A stretch of 64,000 nucleotides of DNA from Bacillota bacterium (GCA_023416955.1 JAEZGM010000050.1:22177-86176), one strand, 5' to 3'. Positions 32,211-41,649 are shown, counted from the stretch's first letter. Notes: generated by a model not told the origin, from the letters alone. Made by a program: numbers and translations.

Positions 32211-34247
32211 ATGGCAAGGGAAATCAGCATAGCAATCAGTGCAAAAGACAATTTTACTCAGGCTATAACCACCATGCGAAACGCAAACTCCTCATTTAAC
32301 AAAGACCTTTCAGGGACGATGCAAAAACTTGACGCCCTGAACAAAACAAAAATTGACCTGAAGGTAGATACAGACAAAGCCAAAAACGCACTGAAGGACG
32401 CTGAAAAACAATTCGCGTCGACCGGCAGCGCAGCAGACAAAATGGCGGTAGAAATTGCCAGCGCAAATTATGATCAGGCCCGCCAGAATTTGGACCTTGT
32501 ATCCAAAAACGCCCGGCAGGCTGAAAAGGATATTTTGAGCATGACCGACGCGGTCAGTAAAGCTGATAACCGCGCAGGGAGTGGAAAAAGCGGAATCTCA
32601 AGCGCTATGAGCGCAATTGCACAGGCCGGATTTACAAAAATGATCGGGGATACGGCCAGCCAAATGGCAAATACATTTGTAGGCAGCGCATACGGATCCG
32701 CTGCGGGAACAATGTTCGGCAGCACATTAAGTGGCGCCGCTTCTGGTGCGGCAATGGGAAGTTTGATCAATCCCGGTATTGGTACAGCGGTCGGCGCTGC
32801 GGTCGGCGCTGGAGTTGGCGCGATTAATGGTGCGGTGCAAAACTTCCAAAAAGAGGACGACGCATTTAAGTCCGTTGTGCAGGACAGTTATAATTCGGCT
32901 AAGCAGTCACAAAGTGACACATTGACAAGCGGAATAAGCATTGCATCACAAAGAGAACAAGATAAGATTTCTTTTACTACATTGCTAAAAGGCTCAAAAA
33001 ACGCTGGTACATTCCTTTCTCAGGTTCAGGACTTTGCAGACGAGACTCCATTTGAGTATGATGATCTGACTAAAATTAGCAAGACCATGCTGGCATACGG
33101 ATACAAGCAAAACGATATTCTTCCGTTAATGACAAAAGTTGGAGATGCAGGTTCAGCACTCGGTATGGGAAAAGACGACATGAATTATGTCGCAACAAGC
33201 CTCGGAAGAATGCAAAACAGCGGGAAAACAACGCTTGAATATTTGAATCCATTACTTGAGCGTGGCGTAGATGTTTGGAAGTACCTTTCGGAGGCTAGCG
33301 GGAAGACCAAGGAACAAGTTCAGGACATGGTATCTAAAGGCTTGGTTCCAGGCGCGCAGGCAGCAAAGGCCATTGCTGACTACATGGGAAAAGACTATAA
33401 GGGCAGTATGGATTTGCAAGCAAAGTCATACGCAGGGAGACTCAGCTCCTTGGAAGATGCCCAAAACAATGTAAACGCAGCAATGGGGAAGGGATTTGAA
33501 GACGAACGCAAAAAAGGAATACAAGCTCAAACCGAATGGCTTAGCGGAGCGTCGGGCGCAAAAATGCAGGACGCATATTCCATGATTGGAACATGGCAGG
33601 CGTCACTGAAAAACCAGGAGGAAGAACTAGTGCGTAAGGCGATGGACACTGCCATGAATTCCGCCGAGTACAAAACAGCCAAAGCTGCTGATAGTCAGGC
33701 AGAAATGGGAAAAATCCTTGCCGAAGCGCAAATTAAAGGCGAAAACGATTATAAAAAAACCGATGGGTACAAGCTGCAAGTCGAGCAGGATAAAAGTCTT
33801 GTTCAGGGGATTCGCGATAGCATGGTCGCTGATGGGATATATAAAAATTACGGATATGATATGGGAATAGAATTTTCAAAAGGAATGGCAGAAACAGCTC
33901 AGCAAGGTATTAAAGATGCAACGACCCCGAAAGGGTATACCTATTCTTCAGCTAGTACAAGCGGAATCGGCACTGGTGGATCTCGTGGAAGTGCGCCTGC
34001 AATAAACCAATATCCTGGAAGGGCACCGGGATTCGCGACTGGAGTCTTTAGGGTGCCATACAACGGATACCCTGCAATTTTGCATGAAGGTGAAACAGTT
34101 AATACGGCAGTTGAAGCCAGGTCGAATAAAGCAAACCCCCAAATTTTGATTACTGGAAATGACTTTAATGTCCGAAATGATGACGATCCAGAAAAAATCG
34201 CAAGAGCTATCGTAAGCGAAATCAAGAAAGCCTCATTAATCACTTGA
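32211..34247 (+). CDS. Tail tape measure protein
   Basis: A 678-residue protein with a coiled N-terminus (residues 1-110), a glycine-rich membrane-like block (about 140-205, SGAASGAAMGSLINPGIGTA), a conserved EYDDLTKISKTMLAYGYKQN middle and the common C-terminal PAILHEGETVNTAVE. Sets tail length; at 0.15 nm per residue it predicts a tail near 100 nm. The tag NGYPAILHEGE is shared by many clostridial tape measures. Confidence 0.93.
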   Translation: MAREISIAISAKDNFTQAITTMRNANSSFNKDLSGTMQKLDALNKTKIDLKVDTDKAKNALKDAEKQFASTGSAADKMAVEIASANYDQARQNLDLVSKNARQAEKDILSMTDAVSKADNRAGSGKSGISSAMSAIAQAGFTKMIGDTASQMANTFVGSAYGSAAGTMFGSTLSGAASGAAMGSLINPGIGTAVGAAVGAGVGAINGAVQNFQKEDDAFKSVVQDSYNSAKQSQSDTLTSGISIASQREQDKISFTTLLKGSKNAGTFLSQVQDFADETPFEYDDLTKISKTMLAYGYKQNDILPLMTKVGDAGSALGMGKDDMNYVATSLGRMQNSGKTTLEYLNPLLERGVDVWKYLSEASGKTKEQVQDMVSKGLVPGAQAAKAIADYMGKDYKGSMDLQAKSYAGRLSSLEDAQNNVNAAMGKGFEDERKKGIQAQTEWLSGASGAKMQDAYSMIGTWQASLKNQEEELVRKAMDTAMNSAEYKTAKAADSQAEMGKILAEAQIKGENDYKKTDGYKLQVEQDKSLVQGIRDSMVADGIYKNYGYDMGIEFSKGMAETAQQGIKDATTPKGYTYSSASTSGIGTGGSRGSAPAINQYPGRAPGFATGVFRVPYNGYPAILHEGETVNTAVEARSNKANPQILITGNDFNVRNDDDPEKIARAIVSEIKKASLIT

Positions 34248-34249
34248 TG

Positions 34250-34277
34250 TTGATTATTCGCTCTGTCGTGCTATAAT
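34250..34277 (+). promoter_or_regulatory. Promoter of the lipoprotein moron
   Basis: TTGATT (34250-34255), 16-base spacer, consensus TATAAT (34272-34277) just after the tape measure stop. Allows expression independent of the late operon. Confidence 0.7.
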
Positions 34278-34303
34278 GGAATAAAATTACAGGGGGATTC
34301 GAA

Positions 34304-34936
34304 ATGAAAAAGGCATTTACTCTTTTGTTATCTTTAATCTTGATTTTGACTATAGCCGCATGTAACCAGCAAGAAAAGAGCAGTAAAGCAATTGATGTAA
34401 AAAATGGATATGCAACTAGCGGAAATGGACGTATTGAATGGTTTCAGCTTAATCCAGATGACCTCCTAAAAGGGATAAATAAACGCGCTACTACAAATGG
34501 TTACAAAGAATTAAAAATTTTAAAAAATACTGATAAATCAAATCACGATTCGCATATGTTTAGCAATAATGGCGACACTTGGTACATTCTTGCGCATACT
34601 TGGGATTCTGATTACGATCCAAAGGAAGCCAACAATAAAATACATAAAATTGAGATAAGCCTTTTCGCCAAAAATGAAGAACAAGCAAAAACAAATGGGT
34701 ATTATATGAATACTTTAATTGATATGTTTAATCCAGGGATGGCTGAAAAGGTGACTGATGCACTCTGTGTATATAAAGAAGCACCAGAGAATACTCCAAA
34801 TGTTAGACAAGTGGTGTGCGGAAATGTTAAATACTCGTATATATTTTCCAAAACAGACACGCCGGAGTTTTATATTGAACCTGATAAAGTTGAAGTTGAA
34901 GCAAAAGGAAATGTGTCACCGATTAAGCCTAAATAA
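34304..34936 (+). CDS. Lipoprotein, moron in tail operon
   Basis: A 210-residue protein with a lipoprotein signal (MKKAFTLLLSLILILTIAAC, lipobox cysteine at residue 20), so it should be anchored outside the cell. The mature part is Asn/Lys-rich and AT-rich in codon use, unlike the tail genes. It has its own promoter and terminator. Role unknown; candidates are superinfection exclusion or another lysogen trait. Confidence 0.8.
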   Translation: MKKAFTLLLSLILILTIAACNQQEKSSKAIDVKNGYATSGNGRIEWFQLNPDDLLKGINKRATTNGYKELKILKNTDKSNHDSHMFSNNGDTWYILAHTWDSDYDPKEANNKIHKIEISLFAKNEEQAKTNGYYMNTLIDMFNPGMAEKVTDALCVYKEAPENTPNVRQVVCGNVKYSYIFSKTDTPEFYIEPDKVEVEAKGNVSPIKPK

Positions 34937-34950
34937 TAAAAATAATGTTT

Positions 34951-34980
34951 AAGCGACTGCCTTCGGGCGGCCGCTTTTTT
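34951..34980 (+). terminator. Terminator of the lipoprotein moron
   Basis: AGCGACTGCC, loop TTCG, GGCGGCCGCT and T6: one internal mismatch and one G-T pair. Full rho-independent structure. Confidence 0.85.
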
Positions 34981-35002
34981 GTTGCCGAAACGGGGGATGA
35001 AG

Positions 35003-35653
35003 ATGCAACGGCTTATCATTATAAAAAACACGGAGCTGAACAGCGAATTCGCACTTCCGGTGACACCCAGTCAGTTTACAATCGGTCACGGAGTCCGCAT
35101 TGAAACCATTAATATACACACGTTAGGTGATGTAAACATTGCAGGGTACCCTACATTGGCCACAATTAAAATAGACTGTATGTTCCCGGCGCAGTACTAT
35201 CCGTTCTGCAACTTCCAAAATATGATTGCGCCTTATGAATATGTAAAGTTGATACAAAACTATATCGACAATAAGCCTTTGCTGCGACTTGTGGTATCTG
35301 GCACAACTATTAATCTGCCGGTAAAAGTTGAGTCCATCGAATTTGGAGAAAAAGACGGCACCAACGATGTTTACGCAACGCTGACCTTCCGAGAGTTCAA
35401 AGAGCTTACAGCGGTAAAGGCAGGGACAACCAAAACAGGGAGCAGTACCGCCCGCGCCAGCAGCGCCGCCGCCACGCCGGTAAAGTCAGCAGCTTACACA
35501 GCTGCCCGCGGAGACACGCTGTCGTCAATCTGCCGCAAACAGTACGGAGACGCAAGCCTGTACGCAAAGCTGGCAAAGTATAACGGGATTAAAAATCCGA
35601 ACATACTCAAAACAGGACAGATTATAAAGATGCCTGCGAAAAGTCAGCTATAA
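35003..35653 (+). CDS. LysM-domain tail protein (XkdP-like)
   Basis: A 216-residue protein. N-terminal two thirds are a beta-rich tail domain (FALPVTPSQFTIGHG), a Ala/Ser linker follows, and the C-terminal LysM domain reads YTAARGDTLSSICRKQYGDA to GQIIKMP. The XkdP type joins tube and baseplate and may touch peptidoglycan. ATG 35003 has GGGGG 6 bases upstream; ATG 34997 is the alternative. Confidence 0.88.
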   Translation: MQRLIIIKNTELNSEFALPVTPSQFTIGHGVRIETINIHTLGDVNIAGYPTLATIKIDCMFPAQYYPFCNFQNMIAPYEYVKLIQNYIDNKPLLRLVVSGTTINLPVKVESIEFGEKDGTNDVYATLTFREFKELTAVKAGTTKTGSSTARASSAAATPVKSAAYTAARGDTLSSICRKQYGDASLYAKLAKYNGIKNPNILKTGQIIKMPAKSQL

Positions 35654-35656
35654 CAT

Positions 35657-35676
35657 CAAAATCCCAAACGTTTGGG
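35657..35676 (+). repeat. Dispersed phage repeat, copy 4
   Basis: CAAAATCCCAAACGTTTGGG, with perfect palindrome CCCAAACGTTTGGG, followed by GTTTTTG. Just after the XkdP-like stop, so may serve as weak terminator. Confidence 0.6.
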
Positions 35677-35699
35677 GTTTTTGTAGGGAGGGAAAGCGT

Positions 35700-36734
35700 T
35701 TGCCAAAGCTATATTTGACGAACAGCGGGGGAACAACGGATATTACGCAGTTGGCGCCAAGTATCACCTGGTCCGGGAACTATCAGCAGCGCGCCCGGTC
35801 ACTTGACTTTGGGTTGTTGTCATCACCGACAGATAAAAGCATCCCGTCGGTAAAATGCGAAAAGGGTAACGCCGTCACCCTTACCGAAAACGGGAGCACT
35901 CTTTTTGAGGGGTATATTTTTACACGGCAGAAAAGCACAAACGGAAGTACGATAGACTTCGGGTGCTTTGACCGCGGATTTTTCCTAAAAAACGAAACGT
36001 CATATAAATTTACCAATTCCACACCCGAGGCGATCACGCGCCGGGTATGTACTGATTTTGGATTTTCGCCTGGAGAGATCGCAGCGACCGGAGTTAAAAT
36101 CAGCCGTAATTTTTTAGGAAACACACTGTACGATATCATTCAGACGGCATACACGCTCGCGTCAGCACAGACCAAAAAAAAATACCACATTGTTTTTCGT
36201 GGGAAAGCGCTGTGCGTGATTGAAAAAAAGATCACTGAAACCACGCTGGTTATTGAGGGCGGGTCGAATCTAATGGATGCGACGGTATCCGAAAGCATTG
36301 AAAACATGATTAATCAAGTTGTGATTTACGATAAAAACGATAAGCTGATTAAGACCATGAAAAACGCCGAAGCGATTAAGCTGTACGGCGTGATGCAACA
36401 ATACCTCCAGAAGCCGGATAAGGAAGACGTGACCGCAAAAGCCCAAAAAATTCTTGACGATAATCAAGAGGAGCAAAAAATCACACTGAATAATCTCGGA
36501 AATATTGCCAACGTCACCGGGGGAACGGTAGTCGTGCGCGAACCCTACACAGGCCTTTATGGCCTGTTTTTTATTGATGATGATACTCACACATGGAAAA
36601 ACGGAATCTATCTCAATAAGCTGGTGGTGAATTTTAAAAACATCATGGATGAAAAGGACGTCGGGTCCTTGCCAAATAAATCGGGCAGTAAAACGGCGCA
36701 AGTAACGAGCTTTTATATTAATAAGCCAGGGTGA
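35700..36734 (+). CDS. Tail hub protein (XkdQ-like)
   Basis: A 344-residue protein in the position of XkdQ, with N-terminal ITQLAPSITWSGNYQQRARS and the segment SYKFTNSTPEAITRRVCTDF seen in late control D/gp27-type hub proteins. Start is TTG 35700 behind GGGAGGG. Forms the hub of the baseplate. Confidence 0.87.
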   Translation: MPKLYLTNSGGTTDITQLAPSITWSGNYQQRARSLDFGLLSSPTDKSIPSVKCEKGNAVTLTENGSTLFEGYIFTRQKSTNGSTIDFGCFDRGFFLKNETSYKFTNSTPEAITRRVCTDFGFSPGEIAATGVKISRNFLGNTLYDIIQTAYTLASAQTKKKYHIVFRGKALCVIEKKITETTLVIEGGSNLMDATVSESIENMINQVVIYDKNDKLIKTMKNAEAIKLYGVMQQYLQKPDKEDVTAKAQKILDDNQEEQKITLNNLGNIANVTGGTVVVREPYTGLYGLFFIDDDTHTWKNGIYLNKLVVNFKNIMDEKDVGSLPNKSGSKTAQVTSFYINKPG

Positions 36735-36740
36735 TGAAAA

Positions 36741-36998
36741 ATGGAAGATAATCCATATGTGGAACTATTGCAGATGATGCGACAGCAGGGAAAAAGTCAG
36801 ATCCCAGTCACAATCCGTTTTGGGACCATAATCAGTGCAAACCCGCTAAAAGTCGATGTCGGCAACACAGTACAGGAAAAAGACGATCTGCTGAAAAACG
36901 CGGATATCGGGGAACTACACAGCGGGGATACCGTGCTGCTGGTGCCGATTGAGGACAACCAGCGGCACATTATTATTTGTAGGGTGGTGGGCGTGTGA
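36741..36998 (+). CDS. DUF2577 baseplate protein (XkdR-like)
   Basis: An 85-residue OB-like beta protein; TIISANPLKVDVGN and SGDTVLLVPIEDNQRHIIIC match the DUF2577 pattern. Precedes the DUF2634 protein as in PBSX. Confidence 0.88.
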   Translation: MEDNPYVELLQMMRQQGKSQIPVTIRFGTIISANPLKVDVGNTVQEKDDLLKNADIGELHSGDTVLLVPIEDNQRHIIICRVVGV

Positions 36999-37411
36999 AT
37001 TTGCTGCCGATGATACAACCGGAAATCGCGGACGTTGATACAGAGCCGCCTATGTACCGCGAAGTCGCATGGGACTATGCAAACGACGTGCCTGTTTACA
37101 AAAACGGGAATCCAGTATTTGTTGAGGGAAAAGACGCGGTACTGGTGTGGGCGTGGAACGCGCTGCATACGCCGCGCTTCCGCTTTGAAATTTACACATG
37201 GGATTACGGAAACGAAGCGGAGTCTTTAATCGGTCAGAATTTTTCGAGCGAGCTGAAACAGGCTGAAACCGCGAGGTATGTCCGAGAATGCTTGCTGATT
37301 AATCCGTACATCAAAGACGTATCGGGAATACAGGTCGATTTTAACGACGGAAAGCTGACCGTATCCGGTACTCTGCAAACCATATACGGGGAGGTGGACA
37401 TAAATGTTTGA
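36995..37411 (+). CDS. DUF2634 baseplate protein (XkdS-like, gp25-related)
   Basis: A 138-residue protein; FEIYTWDYGNEAESLIGQ and ECLLINPYIKDV are typical of XkdS. Start GTG 36995 overlaps the previous gene, and the end overlaps baseplate J by 8 bases. Confidence 0.9.
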   Translation: MNLLPMIQPEIADVDTEPPMYREVAWDYANDVPVYKNGNPVFVEGKDAVLVWAWNALHTPRFRFEIYTWDYGNEAESLIGQNFSSELKQAETARYVRECLLINPYIKDVSGIQVDFNDGKLTVSGTLQTIYGEVDINV

Positions 37412-38447
37412 GGATATTACGCCGGAAAGCATCAAGGAAGAAATACTTGAAGATCTGTTGGAAGCAGATACCCGCGAGGGTAGCTATACAAATAATTTGG
37501 TAGGCCCGACCGCTGTGCAGATATGGAAAAACTATCAGGCCATGAACGCAATGGTACCGATTGCTTACATTGACGAAACATCGGGAGAATATATTGACAA
37601 ACGGTGTGCGGAGCGGGGAATCACCCGAAAGCCCGGAACAAAAGCCGTGGCGGCACTGGCACTGACTGGAACCGATGGAACTGTTATCCCGGCCGGGACC
37701 ATATTTTTGACTTTAGACGGTCTTGAATACATCACCGCTGCGGCCGCGACGATCACCGGCGGAACAGCCGCGGTACAAGTAACTGCTGTGGAAGTCGGGG
37801 AGGACTACAACGTACCGCCCGGCAGCATCGTCAATCAGTACAACAGTATCAGCGGGTTATCCGCTGTGGTAAATCCTGCGGCGGCAACCGGAGGGACAGA
37901 CCCTGAAAGTGATGCGAGCCTTGTCACCCGGTATTATAACTATCTGCAAAAACCCGCGACAAGCGGAAACGTGCATCACTATGAACAGTGGGCGCTCGAA
38001 GTAAACGGAGTGGGCGCCGTGAAGGTGACACCGCTTGAAAGTGGGCCGGGCACGGTGGGAGTCCTTATCGTAGGCCAGGACCGACAGCCTGTAGATGCCA
38101 CTATCGTAGCAGCCTGTGCTGCACACATTGAAGAAAACCGACCGATAGGGCCGACGGTTACCATGAAAAGTGCCGCCGGGCTGAGTATCAATGTAACCGC
38201 GACAGTAACCATCGACACCACAACCACAGCGGAGAAGGTACAGTCGGACTTTTCCGCAAAGCTGGATGCTTACCTAAAAAGCATTGCATTTGTAAAGTAC
38301 CAGGTGCTTGTTAATCAGCTTATTTACATCATGATGGGGATTGACGGTGTGACGGATATTCCGAGCCTTACGGTTAACGGAGGGACGGAGAATATCACAG
38401 TAGCCTCGGATCAAGTGCCGACGCTGGGAACGGTGGTGGTGAGCTGA
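37404..38447 (+). CDS. Baseplate J protein (XkdT-like)
   Basis: A 347-residue wedge protein, with TREGSYTNNLVGPTAVQIW near the start and the conserved GGTDPESDASLVTRYYNYLQ and GPTVTMKSA segments of the baseplate J family. Ends on the ATG of the next gene. Confidence 0.94.
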   Translation: MFEDITPESIKEEILEDLLEADTREGSYTNNLVGPTAVQIWKNYQAMNAMVPIAYIDETSGEYIDKRCAERGITRKPGTKAVAALALTGTDGTVIPAGTIFLTLDGLEYITAAAATITGGTAAVQVTAVEVGEDYNVPPGSIVNQYNSISGLSAVVNPAAATGGTDPESDASLVTRYYNYLQKPATSGNVHHYEQWALEVNGVGAVKVTPLESGPGTVGVLIVGQDRQPVDATIVAACAAHIEENRPIGPTVTMKSAAGLSINVTATVTIDTTTTAEKVQSDFSAKLDAYLKSIAFVKYQVLVNQLIYIMMGIDGVTDIPSLTVNGGTENITVASDQVPTLGTVVVS

Positions 38448-38995
38448 TGGCGTTAATTGATATGATGAGGCCGAATTATAAAAACAGCCCGCAGGCCGCG
38501 GAGCTACAGGCAGCACTGAACAAGCAGACTGAAAAGCTCATGAACACCAAAGACGATATGCTCGCGCAGCTAAACGTCCGCACGGCGACATGGGGGCTTG
38601 GTTTGTGGGAAAAGGCGCTTGGGATAGTGACCGATATTTCGAAACTGCCGGATTTCAGACGGAGTCGCATTGAGAGCAAACTTCGGTCGCAAGGTGTTAC
38701 AACCAAGATCATGATAAAAAATGTGGCGGAGAGCTTTTCAAACGGAATTGTTGATGTGATTGAGCATGCGGCGGAATATAGGTTTGACATTAAGTTTATC
38801 GGCACGCTGGGAATCCCGCCGAATATGGATGATCTCATAGCAGCCATAGAAGAAATCAAACCGGCTCACCTCGCCTATGCTTTTATTTATACCTATATCA
38901 CATGGGACAGTGTGGAACGGTATAACCACACATGGGATGAATGGGAAATGAAAAATCTTACATGGGACGCTTTTGAAACTTACAAGGAGGATTGA
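38447..38995 (+). CDS. DUF2313 (YmfQ/XkdU-like) tail protein
   Basis: A 182-residue protein; TWGLGLWEKALGI and RRSRIESKLRSQGVTT are the conserved part of this family, which connects wedge and fibre. The C-terminus repeats THTWDEWE/LTWDAFE-like units. Confidence 0.9.
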   Translation: MALIDMMRPNYKNSPQAAELQAALNKQTEKLMNTKDDMLAQLNVRTATWGLGLWEKALGIVTDISKLPDFRRSRIESKLRSQGVTTKIMIKNVAESFSNGIVDVIEHAAEYRFDIKFIGTLGIPPNMDDLIAAIEEIKPAHLAYAFIYTYITWDSVERYNHTWDEWEMKNLTWDAFETYKED

Positions 38996-38997
38996 CA

Positions 38998-39597
38998 ATG
39001 CCAAGCGCAAATAAAACAGCTAATTACGGCCTTAACCAGTGGCAAGGAAATGAATACCCGAAGCGGCAGGATTTTGTTGATGATAACGCAATCATTGACG
39101 CCGAACTTAAAAAAGCGCAAAACCATCGGGAGGACACAACCGCCCACGTCACACAGGCAGACCATGATAAGATTAATGGGGCGGTACAGTCAGCCACTAT
39201 CGGCGGCGCAACGGTGTCAAAAAGCGGGACCACGCTGCAATTACCGGCATATCCGACCAGCTTGCCCGCCAACGGCGGTAACGCAGGAACCGTAGGAGGT
39301 TCGCCAGCAACCCGATTACAGTCTGTGACCACGGAAGGCGCACCATATGGCGCAAATTCTTATGACGTACAATCCAGATTTAATACAAAAGGCGACGGTT
39401 ACTTTCGGTTGGAAATAGTAGGTGGTTCCGATGCCGCAAATTACGTTGACAAAATATCGGTCGGGAAATCGGATATGACGACTTACAGCAGCCACGCGGT
39501 AGCCTCCTCCGGCGCAGCCCTGCGAAATAACACCGCGACAGTCGGCGGCAGTCCGTCCGGCGGGTCGGACGGTGACGGCTGGGACATATGCACATAA
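38998..39597 (+). CDS. Tail fibre or receptor-binding protein
   Basis: A 199-residue protein with a conserved N-terminus (TANYGLNQWQGNEYPKRQDF) that attaches to the baseplate, a collagen-free Gly/Ala-rich middle and repeated AGTVGGSPATR-like and ATVGGSPSGGSD elements. AAGGAGG before ATG 38998. Confidence 0.8.
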   Translation: MPSANKTANYGLNQWQGNEYPKRQDFVDDNAIIDAELKKAQNHREDTTAHVTQADHDKINGAVQSATIGGATVSKSGTTLQLPAYPTSLPANGGNAGTVGGSPATRLQSVTTEGAPYGANSYDVQSRFNTKGDGYFRLEIVGGSDAANYVDKISVGKSDMTTYSSHAVASSGAALRNNTATVGGSPSGGSDGDGWDICT

Positions 39598-39609
39598 GGA
39601 GGCGGTCAC

Positions 39610-40236
39610 ATGGGCGCGAGGTATGACAATATCGGTGGCGTGCAGCATAAAGTAAGCAAGCGGTTTGTCAACATTGGTGGCGTGCAGCACCCGGTCAGTA
39701 AACGGTATGACAATATCGGCGGGGTATGGAGGCCAGGGTATTCTGGAGCAATTACATGGGTGTCTACATTGGTTCCGTATAGTGCAAATAAGCCGGCTGA
39801 TGGTTTTAGCATTCCTAACGATAGTACTCTGTTTCTGCATTTGGAGGGATTCAAGTCGGATCGTAGAGGTGTAACTGCTACATTTATATTCTCCGAACCT
39901 ATTAATTTGCCCGCAAACAATGCAGTCGAAATATCAACTTCTACGCAGCGTCCTACTAAATACGTAGGCTGGTTTCAAATTACACTGTCTAGTCCAGATG
40001 AAAAAGTGCCATACTCATATCCGACATATGTACGCGATGCCAACAATCAGGAATATAACGGCTGGTATTGCAATTTAGCTGCGGCGAGAAGCGTAACTAG
40101 TCTAAGCGTTTTTTTAGCAGGCGACGGTATAGATAACACTGAATGGCTCGGCGATAGCATGAGTATTTCTATTAGGCTCCATCCAGTCGACAGGCCAGCG
40201 TTTTTAGTATGCGGCTTGAATACGTCAGATCAATAA
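39610..40236 (+). CDS. Fibre-associated protein with three 14-residue repeats
   Basis: A 208-residue protein. The first 45 residues are three copies of a unit like RYDNIGGVQHKVSK (DNIGG-VQH-VSKR), repeated also at DNA level at 39622-39730. The rest is a beta-rich domain that I cannot assign. The position after the fibre suggests an adhesin or decoration. Confidence 0.7.
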   Translation: MGARYDNIGGVQHKVSKRFVNIGGVQHPVSKRYDNIGGVWRPGYSGAITWVSTLVPYSANKPADGFSIPNDSTLFLHLEGFKSDRRGVTATFIFSEPINLPANNAVEISTSTQRPTKYVGWFQITLSSPDEKVPYSYPTYVRDANNQEYNGWYCNLAAARSVTSLSVFLAGDGIDNTEWLGDSMSISIRLHPVDRPAFLVCGLNTSDQ

Positions 40237-40256
40237 ATTTATAGGAGGACGAAACC

Positions 40257-40706
40257 ATGTCAACAGTAAATAAGTTTAAGTTTGCGAACGGCGATACGTA
40301 CCCTTTAATCGCCGCAATGCAGGACCACCAGCAGCAGATTTTAGGTATGTCACGCCCGGTGCGCAGCCATCAATTCGCCGAAAGCGACTACGATGCGGTT
40401 AAAGCATCGTTGGCGATCCCCGGCAACCTTGACACGATAACCGTAATCGCAGAGACTACCGATGCTGACAGCAAGGTGACAACCGCCGAATATCCTTACA
40501 CTAATTACAGTATCGTGCAGTCATTTGGTACCCAGCTTATCCCGGTATCCAACGGCGACGATCAGACCGCGCCGACCGCTGAAATGCGGGTGGTACTAAC
40601 ACTCGCTCAGCTGACGTACTTGGAGGTGCAGCAGGCGGCGCAGGCCGCAACCATCAGTGCCCTTGGTCAGCAAGTCGTCGCGATCAGCTTGGGAGGTGGA
40701 CAATAA
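40257..40706 (+). CDS. Tail/fibre-associated protein
   Basis: A 149-residue protein, MSTVNKFKFANGDTYPLIAA at the start. AGGAGG precedes ATG 40257. Similar proteins precede XkdX in clostridial prophages; function not known. Shares a base with the next ATG. Confidence 0.65.
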   Translation: MSTVNKFKFANGDTYPLIAAMQDHQQQILGMSRPVRSHQFAESDYDAVKASLAIPGNLDTITVIAETTDADSKVTTAEYPYTNYSIVQSFGTQLIPVSNGDDQTAPTAEMRVVLTLAQLTYLEVQQAAQAATISALGQQVVAISLGGGQ

Positions 40707-40834
40707 TGGCATTTTGGAGCATTGCGTATCAGCACGGCTGGGCAACTAAAGCGCAGCTTGCACAGGCGGTCAAAAAGGGATTTATCACCGCGGACGATTA
40801 CAAAACGATTACTGGGGATACTTACACCGAATAA
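40706..40834 (+). CDS. XkdX family protein
   Basis: A 42-residue protein, MAFWSIAYQHGWATKAQLAQ then GFITADDYKTITG, the XkdX pattern. GGGAGG before ATG 40706. Its stop lies in a terminator. Confidence 0.88.
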   Translation: MAFWSIAYQHGWATKAQLAQAVKKGFITADDYKTITGDTYTE

Positions 40835-40866
40835 AGCAGGAAGCAAACGCTTCCTGCTTATTTTTT
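40834..40866 (+). terminator. Terminator after tail operon
   Basis: AAGCAGGAAGC, loop AAAC, GCTTCCTGCTT, then ATTTTTT. Perfect 11-bp stem. Confidence 0.92.
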
Positions 40867-40890
40867 AAATTTTTTATGGAGGTGGGCCAC

Positions 40891-41649
40891 ATGGCCAAAA
40901 ATAATTTGGATCTTGTAAAATTTTGCGAGCAGGCGCTCGCATCCGGTACGGGGTATGTTTACGGCACGCTGGGGCAGACATGCACCGCGTCGCTGCTTGA
41001 CGATTGCGCCCGGCGGTATCCGGCGGGCAACCTCGCCGGCGGCACCATGCGCACGGTGGGCAATAAGTGGATCGGCCGGCGCGTGACGGACTGCATCGGA
41101 CTGCTGAAATATTTTATTATGTCGGCTGCATATGGGAGCAATCCCAAATACAATGCCGCTTACGATACCAGTGCAAACGGTGCTTTCAATGCCGCGAATG
41201 AAAAGGGTCCGATCAGCACACTGCCGGAAATTCCCGGCGTATGCCTCCATATGAACGGTCATTTCGGAATTTATATCGGGAATGGTTACGCAATCGAAGC
41301 GCGGGGCACTGCCTATGGCGTGGTAAAAACTCGCGTGAAAGACCGCCCGTGGACATATTGGTTTAAAAGCCCGTGGATTGATTACATCGCCGCCGCACCG
41401 ACACCGGCCACGCCCAAGTTTACCTGCGACACCGCCGGAACGGTTGAGATTGCGCGGGGCAGCTGCTACACCGCGAAGACAACCGGGGACGTAGAGCTGG
41501 TAGCCGGAACGCCGGGCCGAGTGCAGATCATCAGGTGTCTGCAAAACGGGTACACGCTCTGGCATATCGTACCGATCGGGCAGCCCGGGCAGGACGTGGG
41601 GATTTACCCCAAAGGCGGCGCGCGACAATTTGTTGTAAAGATCAAGTAG
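40891..41649 (+). CDS. Endolysin (NlpC/P60-like amidase or peptidase)
   Basis: A 252-residue lysin. An NlpC/P60-type catalytic domain covers about residues 1-165, with Cys in VTDCIGLLKYF and His in NGHFGIYIGNGYAIEARG. The C-terminal 70 residues, rich in beta strands and ending DVGIYPKGGARQFVVKIK, probably bind the wall. GGAGG lies 8 bases before ATG 40891. Confidence 0.85.
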   Translation: MAKNNLDLVKFCEQALASGTGYVYGTLGQTCTASLLDDCARRYPAGNLAGGTMRTVGNKWIGRRVTDCIGLLKYFIMSAAYGSNPKYNAAYDTSANGAFNAANEKGPISTLPEIPGVCLHMNGHFGIYIGNGYAIEARGTAYGVVKTRVKDRPWTYWFKSPWIDYIAAAPTPATPKFTCDTAGTVEIARGSCYTAKTTGDVELVAGTPGRVQIIRCLQNGYTLWHIVPIGQPGQDVGIYPKGGARQFVVKIK

